A stretch of DNA of 21,650 nucleotides from Gnetum montanum (GCA_015680685.1 MNCI01009028.1:1-21650), one strand, 5' to 3'. Positions 10,074-20,143 are shown, numbered from the stretch's first letter. Notes: generated from the letters alone by a model not told the origin. A program made the numbers and translations.

Positions 10074-11744
10074 TCATGTAGTTGCTGGTGGTGGTGGCTC
10101 CTCCATGGGTGCTTTCCCTTTGTCATGTGCTCCAAGCTTTGAAGGTTGATGATGCTGAAGAATGGCCTGGAGCTTCTCCTCTTCGGTCCAAGGGTCTTGT
10201 GCCATCCATGCTAATGTTCCAATGTTTGATGGAGTTGGCACTTCCCACGGACAGGGTAGTTGCGGAAACATCTGATTAGCCTTGACATACCATGCCGTGA
10301 ACATCCGTCGTTCCTCTTCATAGGCTCTGGATTTTTCTTTGTATTCATGAAGCTCAATTAGCCATCGAGCCAAGTCAATTGCAACATCTTTCTATCTTTG
10401 GTAGCTTTCCTTTACCACCATAAGTTCAGAATTTGCAACATCTAGTTTCTTAGCTAGCTTCTTGCGCTTTGCAAATTCTACTTCATATTTGATGTGAGTG
10501 GAAGCTACCTGCTGCTTGAGCTCTGACCCTGGGTGTCCTGCTATTAACATGGCCAAGTTGGCATATCTAAGGTTTGCCAACTCCATGTATTCGGTCAAGT
10601 CTTGGATCTGTAGGTCTTGGTTCTTAATTTTCACTTGGTGGGCGAAGGCGTAAGTGTCCAATATGGCCCTCCAATCAATGTGTTGGGCATTGATGTTGTT
10701 GATTTGAGCCTTAGCCATATGGATCTCCTTCTCTAGGATTTGTTTGTACATCCCCACCTGATCACGGAAATGCTCTTTTAGCTTCTTGTGTCGTTTAGCC
10801 TCATTCTGCCACACGCTAATCTCGATGGCTGATTTTTGGAAAATAGCACGTACCTCCTCCATTGAGAGGGTTCGATTTTCTCTGGCTAAACGGCTTACAT
10901 CTCAGTTGACTCGAATGAACTATTTTCACAACTGATGAAAGTGTTCATCGAGAACATTCTTTTGTTTCTCCACAGAAGTCAACCGAAGGTTATCTGCAAC
11001 CAATTGCTTATTCTCTTCTTGTAAGGCCTTGAGTGCCTTAATATGTGCGTGAGTTTGCGCTTGTGTTGCGGAGGCATCCCAAGTGGCCATCTCCTTTTCT
11101 TCTGCCACCTTCTTATTTTCTGCAATTAGCTTTGTTAATTGCTAGGTTCTAAAATTTTCTAGCTAGTCTGCAGGAACAAATCACAAAGGATCCCGCTGTG
11201 GTGCTTGTAAGGTTACGAGCTGCTCTTGTAATTTCCGCACTTCAGGTTCAGCATGCTCGGCCCTTACTTAGGATAAGACTAGCTTCCCCTTTGTGGAAAT
11301 GAGGTCTGATTGAATTACCGTTACATCTTGGGGGATGTCAAATAGAGATGTTAAAACTTATCCTGTTTGAAGCAATCTGTCTCGTGCATCCTCATGTTCC
11401 GTAGGAGTCATTGAGGTTCCGGCAAGAGTTTGAGCATCCTGTGCTCTTGAAAGATCTACCGATGGCATAACAGGTACATTAAAGGACTCTTTGATGTGGT
11501 CAGTGATCACTTCAGCAGCTCCCGCGGCATCTTGGTGTTGCATGACCACCACAGTGGCCGCTTCACTAGTCTCTAACTGCACTTGAAAAGATGCCGCGTT
11601 TCTAGAGATATGTTGTGACCATCTGCTTTCCCCTCCTCCTGTTTGAATCGATAACTCTCCCCTTGTGCAATCTAATGAAATAGTAGGCTATTTGGCATCA
11701 TCGATGACGTGGAAGAGGTTTGCGTCATCCCTAATTCCCTTCAT
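10074..11744 (-). pseudogene. Coiled-coil protein relic upstream of the C 3' LTR
   Basis: One minus-strand frame runs from an ATG at 11744 (or beyond the junction) to the stop at 10074, about 557 codons, with no frameshift and ten internal stops (codons ending at plus positions 11688, 11355, 11268, 11181, 11163, 11142, 10926, 10920, 10902, 10392). The N-terminal third is Ala/Thr/Asp-rich and looks disordered. From about 11280 to 10400 it is rich in Leu, Lys, Glu, Gln and Ala with heptad-like spacing, for example LKALQEENKQLVADNLRL and a segment at KRKKLAKKLDVANSELMVV, so a long coiled coil is likely. The C-terminus has Trp/Tyr-rich blocks (MARWLIELHEYKEKSRAYEE, WYVKANQMFPQLPCPW) and a Pro-rich tail EEPPPPATT. 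I see no zinc knuckle, protease, membrane segment or enzyme motif. Function unknown; an additional retrotransposon ORF is the best reading, a captured host gene the alternative. Confidence 0.7.
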
Positions 11745-12286
11745 GAGCAATCCCTACAACTTCAATAATTATCATAACATCCCAAAATCCCTCTAGAACA
11801 TAAACATGTTCTTCGATCCTATAACCCCTACTAATGATGCCCACCAACATATACAATGCTTCAAAACCTTCCTAAGAATCCACAACATTATCCAAAATAG
11901 CATAGCATGTAGGGTCTTTGTGGTGACTTTTAGGAGCAAAGCCACCAATGGTTTTTGATGCTCCCAAACACCTCTATTAAGTCATGGAGAGAATTCAAAA
12001 ATAGGTTCTTACTTTAATTTAATAAGTTCACTAGCCTAGCCATAGCATCAAGTAATTTTAAAAGCTTAAGGAAAATACCTGGAGAAAATGTCCAATACTA
12101 CAACTTAAGATTTCTCTATCAACTTGCTATGTGCCAAATAAGATGTGTCCATAACCTAATGGAATTCTCAATTTTTACTTATCCACCATCGATCTATTCT
12201 TTGCCTATGTCATTAAATATGATCCCAACATAATGAAAATACATGGAGTAATGGTTAAAGTTGTCGTGTTAGAATAAATTACCCTC
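11743..12286 (+). pseudogene. Gag relic of element B
   Basis: From MSNPYNFNNYHNIPKSL at 11743 the frame carries NDAHQHIQCFKTFLRIHN and IACRVFVVTFRSKATNGF, then shifts at about 11960 to LPNTSIKSWREFKNRFLL and a segment ending YYNLRFLYQLAMCQI. This is the standard retrotransposon gag domain pattern: DP..H...F, C..F..T..G.A..WF, SW.EF...F, then a Y..RF..L stretch. The conserved Trp before Phe has become Gly (NGF). Several TAG/TAA/TGA stops and at least one shift make it non-functional. Gag would form the particle that packages element RNA. The ATG at 11743 may not be the true start, since the junction with C lies within a few bases. Confidence 0.7.
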
Positions 12287-12574
12287 ATGAATAGTATTCA
12301 AACCCAATTTGGGATGATGATCATTAGTAATCATATGCACTCTAACCCTCTACCCCTACCAACTTTCCCAATGACCAACACTATGTTCCAAACTTTCACT
12401 TCTCTTCAACTGACTCAACCTTTGAACAATTACTTTGAAGGTTCCACATCTTCTTCATTTCTACTATCTAAAATTGGTTTGAATGATGACCATTTGAAAG
12501 CCTTAATCCAATTCATCATAAACCCAAATAGGATATCTAATCTTGTTGAACCTATAACTCAAACTGAAAATTAG
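12287..12574 (+). pseudogene. Gag C-terminal/linker segment of element B
   Basis: An open stretch of 95 codons in frame 2 between the gag domain and the protease. It is rich in Asn, Thr, Pro, Ser and Gln, with no zinc knuckle. Its position and composition fit the low-complexity linker at the end of gag. I see no independent function. Confidence 0.4.
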
Positions 12575-12630
12575 ATGACCTAAATATTAACTTCACTACA
12601 TAAACTTTCAAATAAGGTGATTGAGTTAAA

Positions 12631-13069
12631 GTGAAACAACAACAAAGGTCCTATANTGAGGTATGTAAGTCTTTAGGAGCACAAATGATACTAAAAACAA
12701 AAAGAGTAATACAACTCGATGGCTCTAACGTACTGGTAGTAAGATCATTAAAAGGAGTAAAAGTACAACTTAAATCCTACATTTACATGCTATACAAATA
12801 TCTTATTAGTTGACCTATCACCTACTTATGGTGTGCTCTTATCTAGAACTTTTGGAGTGAAGTTTGGTGGCTTCTTTAGGTTAGATTTCTCAGAACTATT
12901 AATCCCTATCAAAAGAAAATCTAAATACATGATTATACCTAGAGAATCCTTTTATAAGCAAGTTGTAATGAATTTTGATTAGCAAAATCAATCTTCAGAG
13001 AACCAAAATACTAATATTTACATTGGAGTTATTGAAGTTGGGTGTGGAAAACATGTTATAAACGGCCAT
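12631..13069 (+). pseudogene. Protease-domain relic of element B
   Basis: Frame 1 to 12813 reads VIQLDGSNVLVVRSLKGVKV; frame 2 from 12812 continues SPTYGVLLSRTFGVKFGGFF, then LDFSELLIP and PRESFYKQVVMNFD. Plant Ty3/Gypsy proteases end in this way: a DGS..V.G.....V.L block, a short gap, then LLSR-W...GG....D.S...P. The N-terminal catalytic triad should lie before about 12670 but is not readable; an N at 12656 falls there. One shift at about 12812 and a TAG near 12978 inactivate it. The same frame then runs on into the integrase tail. Confidence 0.6.
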
Positions 13070-13768
13070 GTGAGTGAAATTACAAAAATAAATCTTTTTT
13101 CTCATATAGATTCCATCCAACCCTATCAAACATTTAGGGAAGGTGAAGAAATCCATGAAGATACCTTGCCTTACCATCAACATGATGGATTTCTTCTGAG
13201 TGATCCACCACCTTTACGGGAGGACAAAGATATAAATAAGACATTATCCCTTAAAACATTAGATGGTGCTCCAAATTTTGATGACACATCCATTAAGCAT
13301 GTTCCTAGAGAAGTTGTATTCAATGACTTAGCAAGACCTAGACCTATGATTGAAACTTATATGAAAGGAAAACTTGATGAACTTTTAGGATTGAAAATTA
13401 TTCATCTTATGACACATTCAAATTTAGCGCCTGATAGAAAACAAGCAAGAACATTAAGATTATGTCTTGATTTTCATAATCTTAAGCATCGAAAAATCTT
13501 TAAACAATGGTGTGACAAGAAACATGCAAGTAATGCCTTTAAGATAAGAGATCTATTTTTGAAAATAGGTAGAGCATTTGGTCAAATAAGTCTTCGGAGT
13601 AAGTTCTCTTCTATGTGATTAGAACCATTTTGAGTTATAGATGTCATTGATCCCTATGTGTATAAAATTGCTAATTTGCAGGGACATAGGTTACATAGAA
13701 ATTTTAATGCATTTCATTTGAAGTATTTCTACTCAGGTGCCCCACGTGAACACCTCATAGATTCTTAG
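13070..13768 (+). pseudogene. Integrase C-terminal relic fused in frame behind the protease
   Basis: Frame 2 remains open from 13070 to 13618, and with two TGA codons (13616, 13634) to about 13768. The second half reads KQWCDKKHASNAFKIRDLFL, GRAFGQISLRSKF, then DPYVYKIANLQGHRLHR and FNAFHLKYFYSG. That is the integrase tail of plant Ty3/Gypsy elements, where a conserved GPY-like motif (here DPY) is followed by a G..L.R..N..HLK.YY ending. The first half (13070 to about 13330) has no recognisable domain, and the segment with LDELLGLKI precedes the tail where a linker to the integrase core would be. The catalytic core (HHCC and DDE) is absent. Integrase would insert the element DNA; this remnant cannot. 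Confidence 0.68.
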
Positions 13769-15113
13769 TTGCATGTTTTCTTTTCCCTCACTATGCATTT
13801 CATTTGTATATAGTTGCATTTGCATATTCCATTGAATTTCCATCATTTCTTTTTTAGCATATTGGTTTTGGTTTTATTTTTTCTTTTCACATGACTGTAG
13901 TAATCATTATGGTTTCTTGAGTCACTAGGTGTTGGATTATTAGAACACCATTGAAAATAATGTAAGTATAATTCTTTATATAATATATCTCATTATTGTT
14001 ATATAAAATATCCTTTATATTATATATTTCAATAATGCTGTGATTCTTCCTAGTCTATTTCAAGGTTTAAGTTTTATTAGTATGTTGGATTATGGAGGAT
14101 GGAATTGATGCTAACTTATCATGTAATCATCATGATCATGTGAGTGTAGAATATGTAACATTGGAGAATGGTTAGCCATAATCACTAGGTGACCTTGGAA
14201 AATATCATTTTTTCCTCTCATAAGCCCCAGCCCTCAAGTGTGATGATCCATGGCTAGCCTGTGAGCAATAGGGTGAAGTGTGTGTATCTTCACTTGAGAA
14301 TCCTTAGCCACCTAGGAGACCTGCTATGATGCCATCAAATTATAATTAAAGGCACATACACGAGGGTTGAACTGCACCATGTGCAAAGTTCCAAAAGGAC
14401 CATGTTCTTTCATAGTGTAGCTAATTGGCCAAACTTGTGTTGGAATTCCTACCTTAAGAATGAAGTACCCCATGAGGAAAGTTTCTTGAAAAAAAAAAAG
14501 AACAAAAAAAAAAAAAGAATGAGGATAGTGTTCATTAGCAATGTAATAAGTTCTTGAGTGTGATGGGGTTCAGTAGTTATCCTCACCCTAACCTCCATTT
14601 CCCCTTTTGAATCTGTTTTCCCAAAGTTCAAAGAAGAAGAAGAAGAAGAAAAGTAAATAATCCCTTTCTCACCCATTCCCTTTCAAAATGTCAAAAAAAA
14701 AATCCCAAGGAAAAATTTAAAAGTTGTAGCTAACTACGATTTGACATGAGCCTGTCCTTCTCATTAAGTTTAGCATAGGCCTTGTGCTCAAAGTAGTCCA
14801 CATACTTTTTACTTTTACCTTGTGAAAAGATTGGGAATGAGATCTTAATTATATATTTTAATTATAAATATAAATCTATGTAGTGAAAATAATGAATTAT
14901 ATATTTGGATTTTAATTAAATAAGATGGTATGATAAGGATGGCCCACATTTAATTCTCTCTTAATTAGATGGTCATTTTAGTCATGTTTAGATCAATATA
15001 GTTTGCTTTCAAGTTTAATTTGTTTGTTTCATAATTTTTTCAGTCCTCTATTTTCTACATTTCCTTTAAGATTGTCAATGTTTTTTTATTACTCCTTGCA
15101 CTTGCATGCAATT
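13769..15113 (+). other. 3' non-coding spacer of element B
   Basis: About 1.35 kb between the integrase end and the polypurine tract, with no coding frame. It contains two related 25-bp AT-rich phrases at about 13974-14037, two A-runs at 14489-14515 interrupted by GAAC, and an AAG microsatellite of about seven units at 14630-14651. Long 3' spacers are common in Athila-like elements, where an env-like ORF may have been; none is visible here. Confidence 0.5.
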
Positions 15114-15131
15114 TTTAGTGTGAGGGCTAAG
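15114..15131 (+). other. Polypurine tract of element B (probable)
   Basis: TTTTAGTGTGAGGGCTAAG precedes the LTR start TGTTGAGGG. Athila-like elements have TTTTAGTGTGGGGG-type tracts at this point; here two pyrimidines interrupt the purines, which fits decay. Confidence 0.5.
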
Positions 15132-15905
15132 TGTTGAGGGCAACATTGCCCATGCTAAGCATGGGGCCATGATTTTAAAAGACTAATTTCTAATTATAAA
15201 CAATATGAAAATGTAAGAACCAAAATATATCAACATGAAAAACCATAGGGAAGATTGCAAATCCAAAAGTCAAAATATATGCGAGGAGAAGCAAAAAAAT
15301 ATTAAAGATGTGTAAGGTTAGAATTGAACATGAACTCCTTTTTAAGATGGTATTTTTGTAGTTAGTCAACAAAAAATTGCAATAGAAAAGAAAATAATTT
15401 TTGCTCAAACCCAATAGAGTACGGAAGTATCTACATTTCCATTTTTACATTTAATGTTGTAAGAGATGAGTTTCTTGATTACTATTCTGATTTTAAAATA
15501 TTTCTAATAACTTTTCTTAAAACTTAGAACACGTGGGTTTAAGACTCTAAAGTTAATTACAGTTACTATAAGAAATTAAGTTTTGTCTTATCCATGGATA
15601 ATATTTGCTAAAACTGAAACTTTGTTATTTTCATGATACTTTATTGCTTTTTGAAGAACAACAAGATCATCATGTGTCATTCGTAGGTAAATTGTGGGCG
15701 ATAGATGAGTGGACCATTCGATGGGGGTTACATTAGTATCACCAGTGATTACGTGGACATGGTGGTTGCATTATGTAATCACTATAGAGGTAGTGCAGAT
15801 GTCATACACATTTCATGTTTTGTTGATGGTGGAGGAGGCATTGGGCATTGGGGCTAGGGGCATTAGAAGACCAAATATCATCGATGATCTCTCTCTCTTC
15901 CTTCT

Positions 15906-16053
15906 CTAGTCAAGAACCAATGTTATTAGAGTGAATTCTCTCAACTAACATCTGGCTACTTCCTCTCTCTCTCCCTTCTCCAGTTGGGAATTAATGTCAG
16001 TAGAGGTGACTTTTCTTAACTAATGTTTGACTACTTCCTCTCTCTCTTTAGTA
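15906..16053. repeat. Tandem duplication, two units of about 74 bp
   Basis: Units start at 15906 (CTAGTCAAGAACCAATGT) and 15980 (CCAGTTGGGAATTAATGT), and each ends in ACTACTTCCTCTCTCTCT or close to it. The copies are diverged. They lie inside the proposed B LTR. Confidence 0.75.
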
Positions 16054-16424
16054 GTGTGTGCAAAAAGTTATGTAGGTGGTGGATAGCAAAGTAGGTGCAT
16101 AGGCACCAAGGAAAGTGATGCAAATGTCCATAACATGATGATTGGTGACATAACAATGCATGGTAGTTGATGCATGGACGACTACAAGTGGCCCTCTAAC
16201 AAAAAACAACACTCATTAGGTAGTCTTCTTCTTTGTTTGTCTCTCTTTGGTGCATGGTGGAAGCCACAACTAGTAGTCAACAATGGCAGACGCATTTATA
16301 AACTACCATGCATCAAAGACATGAGTGATGATAGATGTTCGATGATGATGGTGGTTCTGCAGAGCTATAGTTGATGGTGATAGCACATTGTTTCAATTGT
16401 TGTGGGTGGGTGATAGATAGTAGG

Positions 16425-16426
<2 letters not shown>

Positions 16427-16470
<44 letters not shown>
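16427..16470. repeat. (TC)22 microsatellite
   Basis: An uninterrupted 44-bp TC run, inside the proposed B LTR and followed 24 bp later by an N at 16494. Smaller CT-rich runs at about 15889, 15963, 16036 and 16612 suggest a CT-prone region. GAGA/CT tracts can act as promoter elements in plants, but that is not shown here. Confidence 0.95.
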
Positions 16471-16472
<2 letters not shown>

Positions 16473-16923
16473 CAATAGCAGTAACTACAATAGNCAATAG
16501 CAGCAACAACACATTCCTATCCATAGCAAGGTGTTCATCCTTGCGGTCAGAAGGGTACTTTGCCTAGTAGCAACTGCAAATGATAGCAGTTGGTAGTAAA
16601 ACAAGTCTTTTCTCTCTCTCAATGGCTATGAATAGTGTTGGCTGTAGTGGTATCCATGATGACAAGATGTCATGTACAATGGCAATAGTGGGGAACTAGC
16701 GAGAATTTAATTTTTTTAGTTAACTATTGTATTTTCCTGAAGTCTTGAATTTCAAAGATAGTTACTTAAAGTCCTTGACTTTATAGTTTAATTACATCAC
16801 ATAACCCTCTCTAGCTGAGACTATTCTCAAGTTTCTGTACCCATATGGAAGGCACCTTAGACAATAGTCTTCTCAAATGATTTTTTCTCAGGTGTTGATG
16901 CATCCAAAATTTATGCATCAACA

Positions 16924-19145
16924 GTTATAGATGAGTAAATTCTTAGTACACAAAATAACACAAATGGTTTCATCAAGCTAATATAAATCCTTTATTACAA
17001 TCATAGCACAATGAGCTATTTTTTATCTAATTAAATTGAAATGAAAACATAATAATCTAATTCCATTAAGACTACGCCACTACATTAGGATGCAGGGGCC
17101 ATTTTCTTTAGCCACTAGTCATGTGGGTAAATGGTTTCTTCCCTACAAGCTTTACTCTTCACTTACCTATAGAGATCAAAGCTAGGTAATGCTAAGAGTT
17201 TGTGATATTGAGGCATCCTCGCTTTCAAGTCCTCTCAACAACAACCAAGCCTATAGGGTAGCATTCTTTTCTACCTTTTTTTCATCATGGAGGCTTTCCC
17301 CGTAAACATTTCTCCCACAATGTTTATCATGCTCAAGAACATGGGTAAATGCCCTAGGCCTAATGTTACTATTGAAAAATTTGATAAAGGTATTCTAGCC
17401 TTTTCCTCCATTGCTTATAGTAAGTTTTTCCCATAGTTACTCTATCCAAGATCCCTTTCAATGGTTTCCTCTATGCAAGTGTTTGCAATGTTGCCTCTAC
17501 CGCTACCTCCCTAGCTTGCTATAATGTGCTAAAAAACCCAAGACTTAATAAAGTTTCCTGGTCAAAACTCACCATTACTTTGAAATAGCAAATGTGATTT
17601 AAACCTTCATGCATATAATACTATAAGGGCATGTTGAATCCATTCTTGTAATTGATTTTTGAACATGTTTGCACCACAACACTTGAAATAAAATAAGTTA
17701 AAGAGTTAGGTTATGAATTGATTAGCAAATTTATGTATTCTTGAGCTACCTTATCAAACACATTGGAAAAAAAACTGGTGAATTCTGCGTGGGTTGTGTC
17801 TCCCATTTCCAAATCACAATTCCTTATAATGTTGGTGCTCTAAAATACCAACCATTGTGTAGTCTCCTTAGTGACAACTACTAATCATTCAGCCTACAAA
17901 CTTAGGTATTTCCCAAAATATAATAGTAACCATTCATTCATGGTGGTCATCCCTGCCACCTTTCCTTTACACCTCATAATTTGAATGCTACCTGCTAAAA
18001 TGTTAGTTCAAATTGATCTGCCAATTTTCTCATTTTTCCTCTTATTTTCCCCAAAATGAATGTGGATTTCTTTATTTTTTGCCCTCCACATAGATGTAGA
18101 TATTGACTATTATAGTAATGAGAGTTTACCTAAAATTTCCATTTTTTCTTCACTTTTCAAACTGCACAATTCATGTATGACCAGTCTACCTACATTACCC
18201 AAAATAAAATTGAACTTGCAAGGAGCCTGCATCTTTCCCTATGTGACTTTGATGATTTTGGGTGACATGTTGGGCTACTTTTGCATGGTTTCTGATAGCG
18301 AGAGAAACAAAAATTGTAGGGCATCATTATTTTACCATCCAAAATTCTAGCTTCTTAAATCTAATCCTAGGTGGTCAACAATTCTAAAGAGTTTGAGTTC
18401 TGCAAATTTTGGACCTTTGGTTGTCTGATTTACAATGGCCTTTGGTTCAATTATTGGACATGATACCAAGTTTTCATTATGCCCCACCAAATACACCCAG
18501 CACATCGATGTATGATCAAGTCTCCTTGTTGCAATTTGTGGGCATGTTTATGGTGACCACTTCTATGTGGAACCCCTCTCTTTCTCACCTTATGTGCTAT
18601 CTTCTAATTTCTCCACTGCAACCTCTATCCTTATCCCTAGCAACATGCCCTTTGAACACTAGACCCAAGGTTCCTTTCAACTGGCCAAAGAGGAAAAGTC
18701 TCAACAATAACCTATTTTTTTGGTGCTTTTGAAAGGATTTCAGTGAGGAGCTATGAACATATTTGAGAACTAGAGGGTATAGACTTGTTGGAGGAGGTGT
18801 GCTTCCTAGAGGCACGTGTAGAGAATCTTGTACAAGTAGCTATCAAATTTACTAATCAGATTTAATGCTGAATTTTGTACTAAGATTTTTGCTAAAACTT
18901 GTTGTTTGTTATTACTACAACTGAGAGCTTTAATCTCTATTGTATGATAAACATTTCAAATATAAAGATTTTTTTTGTATTTGAAGTTTATGAGTTTTCA
19001 ATTATTTTAAACTTTCATTTGCTAAGCTTGTTTAATGACCAACCATTTTATTTTTCTGGTCAAGTTGCCAATTTGAATAACTATTTCGTTTACATTTTCT
19101 TGTTAAAGTTTTTTAAAACTATTAGTATTATTTTATCTGTTAAAG
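16924..19145. other. Unidentified stretch with a possible plus-strand coding relic
   Basis: Lies between the end of the B LTR and a second copy of that LTR end. From the ATG at 17287 a plus-strand frame reads MEAFPVNISPTMFIMLKNMG and a few more lines before stops at about 17437. Further open pieces at 18060-18350 and 18409-18732 have mixed, not purely AT-driven, composition. They could be parts of one decayed protein, but I recognise no motif and cannot link the frames. Minus-strand reading shows nothing better. The region may be an older unknown transposon or a host-gene fragment. Confidence 0.3.
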
Positions 19146-19275
19146 CACCACATTGCCCTTTCTAGCTAAGACTATTCTTGGGTTTCCATAACCATATGAG
19201 AGGTGCCTTAGATAATAGTCTCTTAAAATAACTTTTCATGGGTGTTGTTGTGTGACCAATATTTATGCATCAACA
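19146..19275 (+). repeat. Truncated LTR end, same family as element B
   Basis: Aligns with 16797-16923 over its whole length: CTAGCTRAGACTATTCT, a CCATATG block, CCTTAGA, AATAGTCT and ATTTATGCATCAACA are shared. It ends in TCAACA and is followed directly by minus-strand gag of element D, with no primer site after it, so it is not a working 5' LTR. Similarity ends at about 19146, so the rest of this LTR was deleted. Confidence 0.65.
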
Positions 19276-20098
19276 ATTCCATTTTAAGACCTCTAAGAAT
19301 GATTGAAACCTATTCATACTTATTATAGTTTACCTCAACTTGATGGAATAGTTCACAAAATTCAATGTAAAACTCCTTAACATCTTTGTCACCTTGCCTT
19401 AGGAATTTCAACTTCATGATCATCTCTTACCTCTATTGAGACTATTCAAATTTTCTCCCTAATGTGTATTTCATCATACTTCAATCCCTAATGGGTTAAC
19501 CATTTTACCTTACATAGCCTTGGGACTCCTTTTCCCAACAAGTAGTAGTCATGTGCTTTAACTTGGGATTATCAATCAGTACCCTTAATTGATTTGGTAC
19601 CTCATCTAACTCAAAATGCTTATCAAGTATCTTTAGCCAACTTGCAAAACAATTTGGTGATATATACACTATTAAAAGTCTTCAATTCTTCAAATGGAAG
19701 TTTGGCAGCATTTTTGAATGCTCTAGAAAGCCTTACTTCATCCTCATCATCAAGCTTTCCGTGTGAAGAATTTGATGTTGGCAATGGAGCACTTGACACT
19801 TTAATATGAGGAAGTGAATTCCTTTCAACTAGAATCTTTAGCTAATAGATTCCTACACTCACATAGTTGGAATGTCCTTTTTCATCTTCTACTCCTCCTT
19901 CACCAATTTGAGAAACTTCTTCATCACCATTCGAATGTGAATGCTCATCATCTTCATGAGTATGAATATGTCTAGGTCCTAAATTCTATCTATCTTAATA
20001 ATGATCTCATACAATCGAGCAACCATGAGTTGAAAGGTAGATTTTATGCTCTCCATATTTCTATTCAAGGATTGAACCTATTTCTTCTTATGCATCAT
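19276..20098 (-). pseudogene. Gag relic of element D
   Basis: Reading the minus strand from about 20098, the first part (ATG at 20098 or 20056; NMESIKSTFQLMVARLYEII) follows the primer site by some 45 bp. An acidic, His/Ser-rich stretch follows, then VRLSRAFKNAAKLPFEELKT. After a shift at about 19660 comes the gag domain: PNCFASWLKILDKHFELDEV, QGYV, and KLKFLRQGDKDVKEFYIEF with CELFHQVEVNY and LRGLKMEL at the end. The W..L...F.....V, then LRQG.K.V.E......L......., then LRGL order is the retrotransposon gag domain of Ty3/Gypsy elements. Stops and frameshifts show it is dead. It ends abruptly at 19276 where an unrelated LTR end begins; no pol of D is seen. Confidence 0.7.
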
Positions 20099-20143
20099 CT
20101 ACTATTAACAAAAATCCACAATCAAATTTCAAGCAATAATAAA

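Larger units (their letters stand above)
8996..11744 (-). mobile_element. Element C: 3' half of an LTR retrotransposon with an extra coiled-coil ORF
   Basis: Read on the minus strand the order is a long coiled-coil reading frame (11744 to 10074), about 160 bp of untranslated sequence, a G-rich polypurine tract, then a complete 907-bp 3' LTR ending at 8996. C has more CpG and GC than its surroundings, which suggests it is younger than A and B. No gag, protease or polymerase of C remains: it is cut at about 11740 where element B begins. The reading frame therefore sits where env-like or additional ORFs are found in some plant Ty3/Gypsy lineages (between pol and the 3' LTR), or C could be a non-autonomous element whose only gene this is. 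Confidence 0.68.
11743..16923 (+). mobile_element. Element B: Ty3/Gypsy retrotransposon lacking 5' LTR and polymerase core
   Basis: Plus-strand order: gag (from 11743), a linker ORF, protease C-terminus, a short join, integrase C-terminus (to about 13768), a 1.35-kb non-coding spacer, a polypurine tract and a probable 3' LTR. RT, RNase H and the integrase catalytic core are absent, although protease and integrase ends share one frame. The 5' LTR and primer site are missing because the sequence switches to element C at about 11740. The protease style (LLSRTF, then GG, then D and S) and the integrase tail are typical of plant Ty3/Gypsy elements without a chromodomain. Confidence 0.68.
15132..16923 (+). 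repeat. 3' LTR of element B (probable, 1.8 kb)
   Basis: The start TGTTGA (15132) follows the polypurine tract, and the proposed end TCAACA (16918-16923) is its exact inverted partner. The last 130 bp recur at 19146-19275 with the same TCAACA end, independent support that an LTR of this family ends there. Length 1.79 kb is in the range of Athila-type LTRs. Contents: two adjacent dyads near the start, a 74-bp tandem duplication (15906-16053), a possible TATA box TTTATAAAC at 16295, and a (TC)22 run. No second full copy exists in the window, so edges remain inferred. Confidence 0.55.

Noticed and set aside
10082-10279. 65-codon plus-strand frame
   Set aside because: It is antisense to the C-terminal part of the coiled-coil relic, whose frame is far longer and continuous.
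18597-18815. 72-codon minus-strand frame
   Set aside because: It overlaps a longer plus-strand frame of similar composition and has no motif; neither can be called a gene.
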